Origin: Monilinia fructicola
Taxonomy: Eukaryota; Ascomycota; Leotiomycetes; Helotiales; Sclerotiniaceae
DNA: 64,000 nt
NCBI GenBank assembly: GCA_008692225.1
Contig: VICG01000012.1
Span: forward strand, 496,001 to 560,000
Direction of reading: 5' to 3'
The notes beneath the pieces were generated by a model. It made no database searches, was not told the origin of the DNA, and was given only the letters and a program-made list of their open reading frames with translations. Shown piece by piece: positions 50,728 through 61,669 of this stretch. Position 1 is the stretch's first letter; the number at the start of each line of letters is the position of its first letter. A program made the translations under genes and the position numbers.

Positions 50728-51358
50728 GTTGAATTTTTGATTAATTTGTATGTATATTCATATAAAGATTGACAAAATGTATAAGATGTAGGTTGTTGAA
50801 TATAAAGACTTCCCCAGATGTAATTTTATTAAAGTGATGAACTAATACGGCTCATCATTCAGTTGGAATTTGGAACTCCGAGGTATGTTCGGAACAGATG
50901 GTTGTTGATCCGAGTGTACATATTGAGTCCAACCATAAGGTTATAACTTACTTATTGTGAACTCACAAAAGGATAGACAAACCTAGATATCCATGGATAC
51001 AGATGTAGAATGCAGTATACCAGACAAACAGGTTGAAAAGTCTTTATATTCGTTCTATGTATATCTTCATAGATATCATATCATCAAAGCATTTTGGTGG
51101 TTGATTGTAAGTTGAAAGACTTACAAGTGGTTCCGAAAGATCCAACCAATAGTTTACACCCCGCAAAGGTGGAATGCTGTAATTATATCAATGATTGTTG
51201 CCTAAGGCATCAACCACTTAACGCGAGAAGTATACGTCACTCGCGTCACTCGCGTCAAGCTCAAAATCTATCAAATCCAAATCAATCTTCTCTTCCTCAA
51301 CTCTACACAACCAAATCAAAATTACACATCAACGTTTTGATATAATATTACCGCAACC
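50728..51358. promoter_or_regulatory. Divergent promoter region between glutaryl-CoA dehydrogenase and FEN1
   Basis: About 630 bp separates the two start codons, which point away from each other. Three ACGCGA/TCGCGT elements lie close to FEN1 at 51221-51226, 51241-51246 and 51250-51255, within the last 140 bases before its ATG. They match the core of MBF/SBF-type cell-cycle boxes that drive S-phase genes in other fungi. No specific element was recognised on the dehydrogenase side. Confidence 0.55.
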
Positions 51359-52788
51359 ATGGGTATCAAACAATTGATGTCTATCATCAAGGATGAAGCT
51401 CCCGATGCTGTTAAAGAAGGAGAAATTAAAAATCAATTTGGTAGGAAAGTTGCTATTGTAAGTACTTTATTTGATTTTACTTGGCTTGACCTGACTTTGC
51501 TTGAACTGACTTCCTTTTACTGTCACTATGTCATATTTACGTTTGCGCAATGGACTAACCTTGAACTTAGGATGCGTATGCATTTCCTAGAACAATAATT
51601 ATATATTCAAATACTAATATCAGCCAGATCAATGTCTATTTACAGTTTTCTTATCGCCGTGCGTTCGGGAGGTGAAATGCTCACCAATGAAGATGGAGAA
51701 ACGACTTCTCACTTAATGGGCATGTTCTATCGTACTCTTCGCATTGTCGATAATGGTATAAAACCAATTTACGTCTTCGATGGTGCACCACCAAAACTCA
51801 AATCTGGCGAATTAGCAAAACGTTTCCAACGTAAAGCAACAGCTACAGAAGGACTTGAGGAAGCTAAAGAGACCGGTACAGCAGAGGATATTGAGAAATT
51901 CTCTAGGAGAACGGTTAGAGTCACCAGGGAACATAATGCGGAGTGTCAAAAACTTTTGAAATTGATGGGAATTCCATATATTATTGCGCCTACCGAGGCA
52001 GAGGCACAGTGCGCGGCATTGGCTAGAGCGGGAAAGGTTTACGCGGCGGCGAGTGAAGATATGGATACATTATGTTTTGATTCTCCTATCCTTCTTCGAC
52101 ATCTCACATTTAGTGAGCAGCGCAAAGAACCTATTCAAGAAGTGAGCTTGGAGAAAGTCCTTGCAGGATTAAATATGGATCGCAAACAAGTAAGAAAGCC
52201 TTATCATCCCACCACATTCCCATTTCAAATGCCCTAGACAAACTGGATATTGACACAAGTTCTCAGTTTGTAGATCTCTGCATTCTTCTCGGCTGCGATT
52301 ACCTTGACCCAATCCCCAAAATCGGCCCCCATACGGCCCTGAAACTCATCCGCGAGCACGGCGACCTTGAAACCCTTGTTGCGTGGATCAAGGCCGATAA
52401 AAAAGAACGCTACACCATTCCAGATGACTGGCCCTACCAAGACGCTCGTGAGCTCTTCTTTAAACCAGATGTCCGCCCTGCCGATCACGAAGACTGTGAT
52501 TTTAAATGGGAAGCCCCTGATATTGAAGGTCTCGTCAAATTTCTCGTGGTCGAAAAGGGTTTCTCCGAAGATCGTGTTCGAGGTGCCGCTCAAAAGCTCA
52601 CCAAGAATTTAAAATCATCCCAACAAGCTAGACTGGAAGGATTCTTCAAACCAATCCCCAAGACAGACGAGCAGAGAGCAAACCTGAAACGCAAAAATGA
52701 TGAGAAAAACGAGGCGAAGAAGAAGAAGGTGAAGGATGAGAAAAAGGAGAAAGCAAAGGCGAAAGCAAAACCTCGAGGTACGGCATAA
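51359..52788 (+). CDS. Flap endonuclease 1 (FEN1/Rad27), 395 aa, with a 5-nt microexon
   Basis: Structure-specific nuclease that removes 5' flaps during Okazaki-fragment maturation and long-patch base-excision repair, working with PCNA. Start at 51359 ([20 protein letters not shown]). The N domain has [32 protein letters not shown], and the I domain catalytic cluster APTEAEAQC and [11 protein letters not shown]. The helix-hairpin-helix is [25 protein letters not shown]-binding box (QARLEGFF) is followed by a Lys-rich tail. Exons: 51359-51457, 51571-51575 (GATGC), 51628-52189, 52267-52788. These total exactly 396 codons. The microexon supplies the invariant Asp-Ala of the DASMSIYSF motif; without it the conserved Asp34-equivalent would be lost and the frame would not join. 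Divergently placed from glutaryl-CoA dehydrogenase. Confidence 0.93.
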
Positions 52789-53839
52789 TCATCTCGTACA
52801 GAGAAGCAGGAAACGTGTATTATTTATCAAATCTGTGTTTATTTTACGTACAAGGCGTATGTGCATCAAACGAAGGGCTACGGATAAGGAACTGGAGTTT
52901 AAATGGCATGGCATGTTATATTTTTCTTGGTATCGCAGTTTCCCAAGGAGGTCATGTAGGTAGCAGTATACCTAAATACCTATCGGGACATAGCATTTCT
53001 CACATCATCCACCTACCTACCTAGCCAGCCAGCCAGCCAGCTAGCTAGCTGGCTACAAATAACAACAATTCAATCCAATACTCAAGTCAAGAGATCATAA
53101 TTAAATCGCCCCTCTGGCGTCTTCTTCCACCTCTTCCACCGACTAAATACAAATCAGGTAATCGCATCTCTATATCCCCACTCCATCCACCCATCCTAAG
53201 TATCTAACTTACTCATCAACACATCAACGCATTCGCTTATGAGCCACCATTCCCCTTTATTTCATCCCTGCCCTTCCCGGCCCGTCCCATCTCATCCTAC
53301 TCAAAGCTCCAACATCCCACCATACCAATCAACCATCACCATAACCATGCCATGAGCACAACCTCAAACCCAACTCCAATCCCGACCCTCAACCTCCAGC
53401 ACAAGAGATCAAATGCCCATCCCAGCATCAGCATCAGCATCAGCATCAGAAACCAAATAGTCAAATCGCAGTGTTTTGAGTCATCGTTAAGATCTGATGA
53501 TCTTGATGCCAGTCATCCGTGTTAATGGATTTATTCCTTGTATAACTTAAACTTAAACTTTTTCTTCCTACGCCACAAGACAAGCTTAAGGATATACACA
53601 GTAATCTATACGTAAGCCTTGTCTTCATCTCCATCTCATTATACGTGCCTCTTACCCTGACCCATCCCCATCATTACAAACACCCCAGACCCATTAACAT
53701 CAATATCAATACAGCAACCCAAGACACACACCATTTCATCTTCATATCCACACCCATCTTTTGTCTCCCCTCTTCTCGTTCCTCTAAAGTTCCTCCCCTT
53801 TCTGCTCGCCTTCCTTGCCTATTCCATCCCACACCCCAC
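52789..53839. other. Spacer with 20-bp palindrome, no gene seen
   Basis: Includes CCAG repeats leading into a perfect 20-bp palindrome at 53035-53054 (AGCCAGCTAGCTAGCTGGCT) and AGCATC repeats at 53428-53447. The region lies between convergent genes (FEN1 and the large minus-strand gene), so it may contain both 3' ends. Confidence 0.6.
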
Positions 53840-56800
53840 CTAATCCTGCCTCCACAGAATCCCCCCACCAACCCAATCCCAAAAACCCTTTCCATTCCCA
53901 ACTCCACCATCCTCGGTATCCCCATCCCCACAAACATCTCTCGCCCTCATATTCGCTATGCTGCTCGCCTTCCCCCCAACCTGTCCTCTCCCGCCCTCCA
54001 AACCCTTCAAAAGCAAGCCCCTCAACTCCTCCACCTCCCCTCCCAACCTTCTAATCTCCTCCAAATCCCTAGCCCGTTCAATTTCCCACCACTGCTCCAT
54101 TCTCACCTTCTCTACCTCTTGCTTTTCCAACGCACACCTCATCAAATATTCCACTCTGCTTTCTTCCTCTCTCTCCTTTTCTCTCTTCCTCTTCTCCCTG
54201 TGGCCCCCTTTTCCCAAAGGCGAATCGGTCAAGTGGATCCCCCTAGCTTCAATCAATTCCCTCGCTTCCTTCTCATCCGGTACCCAGCTAGAAATTCTAC
54301 CATCACTTCCTTTCTGGATAAATCCATATATCCACTTATGCAATACATCATCTTCAAACCTCTTGATATCAATTTCCTGTTTCTCATCACCTCTTTCATC
54401 TCCCTTCCCCTTCCTCTTCCCTTCAACCCCACTCAAAAAGTCCTCAAACACCTCTTCCGGACCTATCATCTCTCCATCCCCATCACCATACTTAACATCC
54501 ACACTTTCCTTATACCCTTCATCAAAGCCTCCACCAAGCCTATTCAATTCCCTCTCATCACCCTCCTTCGTACCCACTTCCCCCAAAGCCGCCTTTCCCC
54601 CGTCACTCCTATCCTCCCACCTACTCTTCCCCGTAAGTTGCTGTTCATCATCTGTGGGGTGCTGATTCTTTGCCCGATCTCCAACTTCGTCGTCATCTGA
54701 TACTTCCCGCATCTTTTGACAAACACCTGCGGGCATTGTGAAACCCTCATGATGATCTACAAATGCCTCATCTCCTTTCCATCTATTCGATTCATCTTCA
54801 TGACCAAACCCCATCTCCCTCTCGAAGCTCGTACGCGTGTCCATATGTTCAACTTCAAGCCTCTTCCCATCTCCCATCGATCTGCTCTCGCACTGACGTT
54901 CCGAGTCTTCTTGCTTCGCCTCCAATTGCTCTTCTTCTAGGTTGAGAGGATCAGAGACCATAAGGGCTACTGATCCCAGATGCTTCGCTAAGATCAAATC
55001 ATCACTCTTCAACCCTCCCCCAATTCCCAACCCCGCACCCTCTTGATCTTCAGAAGAAATAGGGATAGGCATCCCCATCCACCATTTACCTTTCCATCTC
55101 GATATCCCATTCCCATTCCCATTATCTCTACCATTAAAATCAAACTCTGTCGGATGCGGTAGCATCCAATCCATCTCATATTTTCCGATTCCTCTTTTCT
55201 CGCAAATGGACCTATCTTCATCCTTCTCTTTCCTCTGCCTATCAACTTCCATCTTCAATCTCCCGACAACCCTCAATAAGCCCACGTCTCGAACCTTCCT
55301 AGTGTATTCAACCTCATCCACATCTTTCCAATCCTGTCCTTCCTCGCCCAATCGCTCCCCATCCCAACCCTTCCCATAAAGCGTCCTCCAAACCTCCTTC
55401 ATCTTCACTCCCATCTGCTCCATCTGCTCCAACATCTCATATTCTTCCCCCCCCTTAACCTTCACCTCCTTCGACTCCTTCTCCAACCCATCAATCACCC
55501 TCTTCAACTCCCCAACTTGCGACCTCAAATCTCTAATCTCCCCCTCCAACCCCTCAACCCTCGAACTTTGAAAGATCTTCCCCAACGAAGAACTCGAAGA
55601 TTGCTTCATCGAAGTAGGTGATTTCGATCGATTAACCTTCTGAAGCTTTTTACGCGGGGACGGGGACCAAGCACGTTCAACCGGAGAATCTACCGTCAGT
55701 AATGGTGGCGAACCCGGGCCATCCACTTGCGGAATTGATCGATGTATCGTCCCCACTGCGAATACTCCATTAATACCATCTCGAGGTCATTTTTTCCCAC
55801 ATCAAAGGTCAAAGGAGAAAACATACCATTATCCAACCCAGCCCGTGAAATCTCCATGACCACTTCCCCCCTCCCATCAATCTGCGGACCCAACAATCCA
55901 GGATTTTTCCTCTTCATCCTTCGTCCCATCTCAAGACGATACTGTTGCTCTTCTTCGTTAATCGCGATTTCCTCGTCTTGAATTTCCGTAGCACTCGTTT
56001 GCTTCTCACCAGAAGTTTTCACCCAAAAGTCTTCAGGTTGGAGAAGAGATATCCCTCCTTCTGCTTCACGGCATCCTCCTCCAATCAACTTTTCTTCCCG
56101 CTCATCACCACCGAACCTCTCCGCATGATCAGCTCCGACTGAACTCATGATCCTCGCATGGGAGCTCGTAGAAAGTTCGCCATCTATGTCTCTAGAAGCA
56201 AAGCGAATCGAATGCTTGGGCGTCATAGAAGATAAAACCCTTTGATGAACCGGTGAAAAGCGCTCGGAACTCTCAATCTCGCGCTCATTTTCAATCTCAC
56301 ACGAATCCAAATTCTCTCTAGGATTGGAAATATCGCCGCCAGCGGTAAGAGGAATTGGATCCTCCGTGTCGCAAACACCACGAATACAATCTTCAGTCGT
56401 CTTATACAAAGTGCCGAGTTGATGAGCCGGGGAAAACCCTTCAGAACAGGCAATCTCCCACTCACCCTCCGGTTCCCCCGACGCGACATTCTCTTTCCGA
56501 TCCAGGAGAGCATCGTCATTCTCCACATCGGAGATTCCCGGCTCCGATTGCGAAACTCGATGCTCAGATGATGAGATAACCCCTCCTTGGATATATGAAA
56601 GATTCTCATCAATCTCCTCGCTGGTCTCAGCCGATCCATCAACACTCACGTTGGAGCATGGGCGAACATCGTCATCATTGTCTATGATGGGGTCCACACG
56701 ACCGCTGGTGACCAGAAAAGACGCGGTATTTCCACAATTACTTGAAATACCCTCCAGACTCGCAATATCAAGTCGATCCTTCATATGAGCCCTACAATTG

Positions 56801-58253
56801 GAGCTCACTTCCGCACTATCTCTTGCCGGACCACTGTGAATCTCATCAGTAACATGCTGCTCAAGTCTGCTCGCACATAACTCCGTCTCTTTAAATGAAT
56901 TAACCTCTCCTCTAATCTCCATATTGGGTGATGAAGCGTCGCTTCTACACGAAAGAAGCGGCGAAATACTTGGACTTCCTCCAGCTTCAAGTACCAAACT
57001 TGACACTTCTGTTGAGGGAGCACGGATGGAAGCTATGCAATCTCCGCTTTCTAACGCATCTCGAGAATCGTCAATGCACCTGATACCAAGAATGACACGC
57101 TCATCTCTCAGCTCTTCGTTCGGAAATTCGTTTTCCAAATCTTGCTCTCTGCTGGCGGTGGAAATTCTCTCCCCATCATTTTCGTCCTCTGAACTATAGC
57201 TGCCCACATCACCGTGGCCACCGTGTATCATCCGAGGATTGTTGGGTGTGATATCCATACACGATAGGTCGTCTGGATTTTCAATTTCCGAAACCTCTTC
57301 CCCGAAAAGTCTTTCCAGCTCCTTTTCACTTCCGAGTAATGCGAGGTGCTGGCGATCATTTTGTGTCAGTCCAGTCGTTTTCAATGGTGGCAATCTTTTG
57401 GAACACTTCTGCTTGGCCCCGACCGGACTACTCGCAAGGGCTACACCACCCTCGGAATTACTCTCCGGGGATGAGGACTGCTCCTGTTCCTGCGTCCCAG
57501 GGGAGGGAAGAATCTTGTCTTGGTCTAATCGAGGCTTCATATCCTCGCTCGCCATTCCACAATCCAGACTAAACAACGACAGCAAGCCTTCACAGTCTAC
57601 CAAGGCGCCATCCTCTTCATTCAATTGCTTGAGAGTAGAGAGAGCGCTTCCATGACCATATCATAAGAAGTTCCATCCATCTTCAGACTCTGCGCGCTCT
57701 TCAAATCCCCTTCGAGTCGTTGAATAGTATGCTCAATCTCCTTCAGAACATCTACACAGGAGTTCCGCAGATCATCTGCGATATCACCCATGGCCACATT
57801 GATACCTCCCCCCTTTGACTTCTTCGGCGTTGGGAAATTTTCGAAGGAATCGGAACGATCCTGACCCATCCTTCTCTTCTTCTCCTTCTCTTGCACAGGA
57901 CTATGTTCAATCCACCCAACCGCATCTACATTTTTCGAATCGTCATCCAGTGATCTCAAATTCAAAGGCTTCGCCATACCCTCGTCAACATCATAAGGTT
58001 TAGTGATGGGAAGAAAGGCATCAGACGTCATCTCGGAGTCTACTATCGAATCTTTGTTCGGACTGGGACTTGAGATCAGACTGGATTCCTCAACCTCGTC
58101 GGAAGACAAGCCATCCAATCCTGATCCAATTTTAGCACTACTCTTCCTTCTCCCAAGACTCTTTGCCGTCTTTTTAGGAGTCATTGATCTTCTTCGAACA
58201 GTCTCCTTTCCATTGAAGGAAGAACCTGAACCTGCCCAGATTTGCATATTCAT
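53840..58253 (-). CDS. Very large disordered/coiled-coil protein, ~1470 aa, function unknown
   Basis: Start at 58253 (MNMQIWAGSGSSFNGKETVR). The N-terminal ~200 residues hold many Ser/Thr-Pro sites (RRRSMTPKKTAKSLGRRKS, FPTPKKSKGGG) and basic clusters suggesting nuclear location and cyclin-dependent phosphorylation. The central ~640 residues are acidic, Ser/Glu/Asp-rich and probably unstructured. The C-terminal part has coiled coils (VEGLEGEIRDLRSQVGELKR and a later EEIRRLGGEVEELRG) around a less disordered section. Three open frames must be joined: the breaks are in a CT dinucleotide run near 57637-57645 and in homopolymers at 55752-55755 and 55713-55715. Assuming four surplus bases gives 1470 codons. 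The joins are supported by natural-looking sequence (ASGWPGSPPLLTVDSPVERA). A chromosome or kinetochore scaffold is conceivable but no domain was identified. Two adjacent genes are less likely. Confidence 0.65.
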
Positions 58254-58295
58254 TTTTGTGTGTTATGAGTTATAAAATGAGGTAATGTGAATGAA

Positions 58296-58588
58296 TGTGT
58301 GAGTATATGAGTGTGTGAGTGTGTGAGTGTGTGAGTGTGTGTGTGTGAGTGTGTAAGTGTGTGAGTGTGTAGTGTGTGAGTGTGTAAGTGTGTGAGTGTG
58401 TGAGTGTGTAAGTGTGTGAGTGTGTAAGTGTGTGAGTGTGTAAATGTATAAGTGTGTGAGTGTGTGAGTGTGTGAGTGTGTGAGTGTGTAAGTGTGTGAG
58501 TGTATAAGTGTGTGAGTGTGTGAGTGTATGAGTATGTGAATGTGTGTGAGTGTGTGAGTAAGTGAGTGAGTGAGTGAGTGCATGTGTG
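58296..58588. repeat. (GTGTGAGT)n minisatellite upstream of the large coiled-coil gene
   Basis: Nearly 300 bp of GTGTGAGT-type units with variants (GTGTAAGT, GTATGAGT), ending in (GAGT)n. It begins only about 45 bases upstream of the start codon at 58253 and therefore probably occupies the 5' leader or core promoter of that gene. The His-Thr-rich frame on the minus strand is an artefact. Confidence 0.9.
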
Positions 58589-58599
58589 TTATAAAGACG

Positions 58600-60204
58600 A
58601 TAGGTTATATTCGCCTCTCCTCAGTTACCTTTTCAAATCTCACTAATCGGCGATACTTATTTCCACAAACCTTGTTCTTATGACCAGTTCCAAACGGCGA
58701 GGTAGTACAATATGACAATTGTTAATCTACAGCCATGAAGCTGCCGTGGAATGTGATCGCAAGCGTGTCTTCCGAGCCGGGATCCGGACTAGAATTCCAT
58801 CAGTTTCTCATTGCCAAACTCCCAGATGGATAGCTCCATCTGGAGAATGCACGAGAGTAGGGGTGCAACTTACCAGACCCTCTCTTGTTTGCTGTACCCA
58901 CCAGAAATTTGTCGTGTTGATCAATGGATGTCAACAGGATGATAGAAAGTTGCTTTGATATATGTTCGTTGAAGAGCTTGGCCTTGACTTTGGAAGTATC
59001 GATAGAAGATCAAGAACGGCAAAATATTTAGATGCGTGATCTCTCCAACTGGGTTTCTATGATTCTGAGTTTCTTGTAGTCCATGGACTCGACGAATAAT
59101 CAACGTCTCTTGAACGATTGCTCCAACGTCACAATAACTCACACCACTCACGAATTGCAACACAAAGTAGTCGTTCAATCTGTACTCGAACCGAACCGAG
59201 AAGAGTTTGGCGACTCTATCTTGAAATATTGGGCTGCCGGGGAAAGAGAAGTGTATTATTCCCAAGCATCATTCGATCCTCGTCAGCAAACTTTATTTTC
59301 TTGCAGAAGATCTTGCGTCCAACTTCTTCCTAACCTTGCGAATGAGTATCGACGCCGAAATTGTGCAAGGATCGAATTGAAGCTCGCGCACGCAGGCCTT
59401 GGATTTCAAGAAAGCGCCGTTTACGAAAGCAATTGACTCCAAAAAGTCAACGAGCTCTCCTCTAATCAGCCTTCGGAAACGATAGAGAAATCGAGCGACG
59501 TCGAGTTTTCCTCCCAGATCGAAATTCTTATATCCTTGACTCTCCTCCTTCTCAAATTCAACAGATGCTCTTAACCATCTCCCACCCGTCCGAGAAGCTT
59601 TCTTTTATTCGTCGATCCCGTTGCGCAAGCCACGGGGAGTAACTTCGAAACAATGTCTCAACTTCGACGTGACTCAAGTGTCTCGTAGGATGCTAGGGCA
59701 GTTGTCTTTGCCCCAGCGGATTTCCTCGTCTTGACTGTTCTTGAACTGACTGTGACTCCCAGGATGGTTATCTGATACTTGCTTGATTCAAGGCAGGCTG
59801 CGTAACACTTTGCGATCTTGCTTTGATTCAAGTCAACCCGCAAAACGTCTTGCAATCCCCGATATGAATACCCCCAACTCTCTCGTTCTGATCTTGTCTC
59901 CGTTCAAATATCACAACAGCAAGCAACCCTCTATCCGAATCTTCCAGCGTATCGAGCCCCTAGCCCCTCGCACCCGAGCCGAGGATTTCTGCTGCGTCCC
60001 CACCCGCTCTGCCGCCGGATCCAGACCCAATCCTAAAGCCGCGATGAAACTACCCGCCCAGTTCGAACTCCACAACTGCGCTCTCAATTCTGTCAAATCC
60101 ACTGCGCCCCCAAACGATTTGTTCGAGTCGCCAGTGCAGCGGGAGGAAAAGACACGTATCAATCCGTTCGTGTGCCGCTGGCGCGAAAGTGCAAATGTGG
60201 ACCA
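58600..60204. other. 1.6-kb spacer, no convincing gene
   Basis: Frames of 100-170 codons exist on both strands (for example 59083-59436 and 59783-60292), but they overlap each other, lack domains, and the latter runs into a minisatellite. No gene is called. Confidence 0.45.
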
Positions 60205-60284
60205 GGTATCAAGTATCAAGTATCAAGTATCAAGTATCAAGTATCAAGTATCAAGTATCGAATATCGAATATCAAGTATCAAGT
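60205..60284. repeat. (CAAGTAT)n heptanucleotide repeat
   Basis: About 11 copies of a 7-bp CAAGTAT unit, with two GAATAT variants near the 3' end. Confidence 0.9.
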
Positions 60285-60679
60285 ACACATAGTCCATCTA
60301 CATATATACATGAATTCCACATACAGAACAGTGAAGAACAGTGAAGGACGAAAAGGAAAGGACGAATTAAGCATCAAGCGCAACCTCGAAATCAACAAAC
60401 AAGCACGAACAAACAAACAAGCACCGCCCAGAAAGCGTACTTGAGCCCATCCTCACCCCACAACCCAAACCCAAATCCAAACCCAAACCCAAATCCAGCA
60501 AACCTTATCCGCCCACCCGCCGCCCATCTATCTCCCTATAGACCCAGCGAGAAATAAAACCAACAAACAAATAAACAAAAAAACAAACAAACAAACAAAC
60601 AGATACTCCACCCGCAATTGCCAACAGGATCAAATGTCAGATTGTGGAAGGAATAGATAAGATAAGCTTAGCATTACAT

Positions 60680-61360
60680 ATGTAACGTACGTAGCGTAAC
60701 TTTCCTTCCCTTCCTCCTTCCCTTCTACCCACCCACCTACCTATTCACCTCCCTCCCTCCCTTCCTCTCTCCCTCCCTCCCTCCCTCCCTACCTCCCTAT
60801 TCACCTCTCTCCCTCCCTCCCCCCCCTCCCCCCTCCCAAAATAGAACACCAAGCAAGAACCACCCCCTTGAGCACCTAGGTAGGTAGGTAGGTAGGTAGG
60901 TAGGTAGGTAGGTAGGTAGGTAGGTACAGTAGGTACAGTAGGTAACTACGAACGAACCAGAACAAAACAACCCAGCAAACAACCCAGCAAACAACCCAGC
61001 AAACAACCCAGCAAACAACCTAGCAAACAACCCAGCAAACAACCCAGCAAAAGCAAAGCAAAAGCAAAGCAAAGCAAAGCAAAGCAAAGCAAAGCAAAGC
61101 AAAGCAAAGCAAAGCAAAGCAAAGCCAAGCCAAGCAAACCGCCCACAAATCATCATAAACTATCCATCCATCCATCCATCCATCCATCCATCGAGATATA
61201 GGGTTCGAAACGGTCAAATGGATGGATGGATGGATGGATGGATGGATGGATGTGGGAAATTTCGGGAGAGAAAAGGAGAAAGGAGAAGGGGAGAATGAAA
61301 TAGAAATAGCAATAGCAATAGCAATAGCAATAGCAATAGCAATAGCAATAGCAACATCCT
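60680..61360. repeat. Cluster of six different simple repeats
   Basis: In order: CCCT-type polypyrimidine (60695-60840), (TAGG)n at 60878-60926, a 12-bp CCCAGCAAACAA unit in about seven copies (60970-61050), (AAGCA)n at 61050-61135, (TCCA)n at 61162-61192 facing (GGAT)n at 61218-61252, and (AATAGC)n at 61299-61355. No gene lies here; apparent open frames are repeat translations. The TCCA and GGAT arrays form an inverted pair. Confidence 0.9.
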
Positions 61361-61669
61361 CAATCTTATCAACACATGGTGGGGGGACCTGGGTAGGGTT
61401 GGTTGAGATGGGGTGAGAGTGCTGATTGATTGATTGCTTGATTGATTGAAAAATAAACCATCATTTCAGATAAAGAGCATAAAATAAGTAAAAATTGATA
61501 AAAACAGATTAAGAGATAAATAAAACAAAACTGCTGATTCCTTCGTGCATCACGTATTACGCATCACATCATATCCCATCACATCATATTCCATCATATC
61601 ATATCCCATCATATCATAACTCAACATCCAAACCAAAGATAAAAAACACACCCACACACCCACACAAAT

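Noticed and set aside
51458..51632. FEN1 apparently lacking the catalytic Asp34-equivalent
   Set aside because: A single intron from 51458 cannot supply the Asp-Ala residues in frame. Inserting the 5-nt exon GATGC restores DASM exactly, so loss is not needed.
53645..54700. Long plus-strand frame opposite the large coiled-coil gene
   Set aside because: It is Pro/Ser/Leu low-complexity sequence, as expected for the antisense of Glu/Gly/Arg-rich coding DNA.
60205..61360. CRISPR-like or telomeric repeat arrays
   Set aside because: Units are 4-12 bp without spacers, and none is TTAGGG. These are ordinary microsatellites in a eukaryotic genome.
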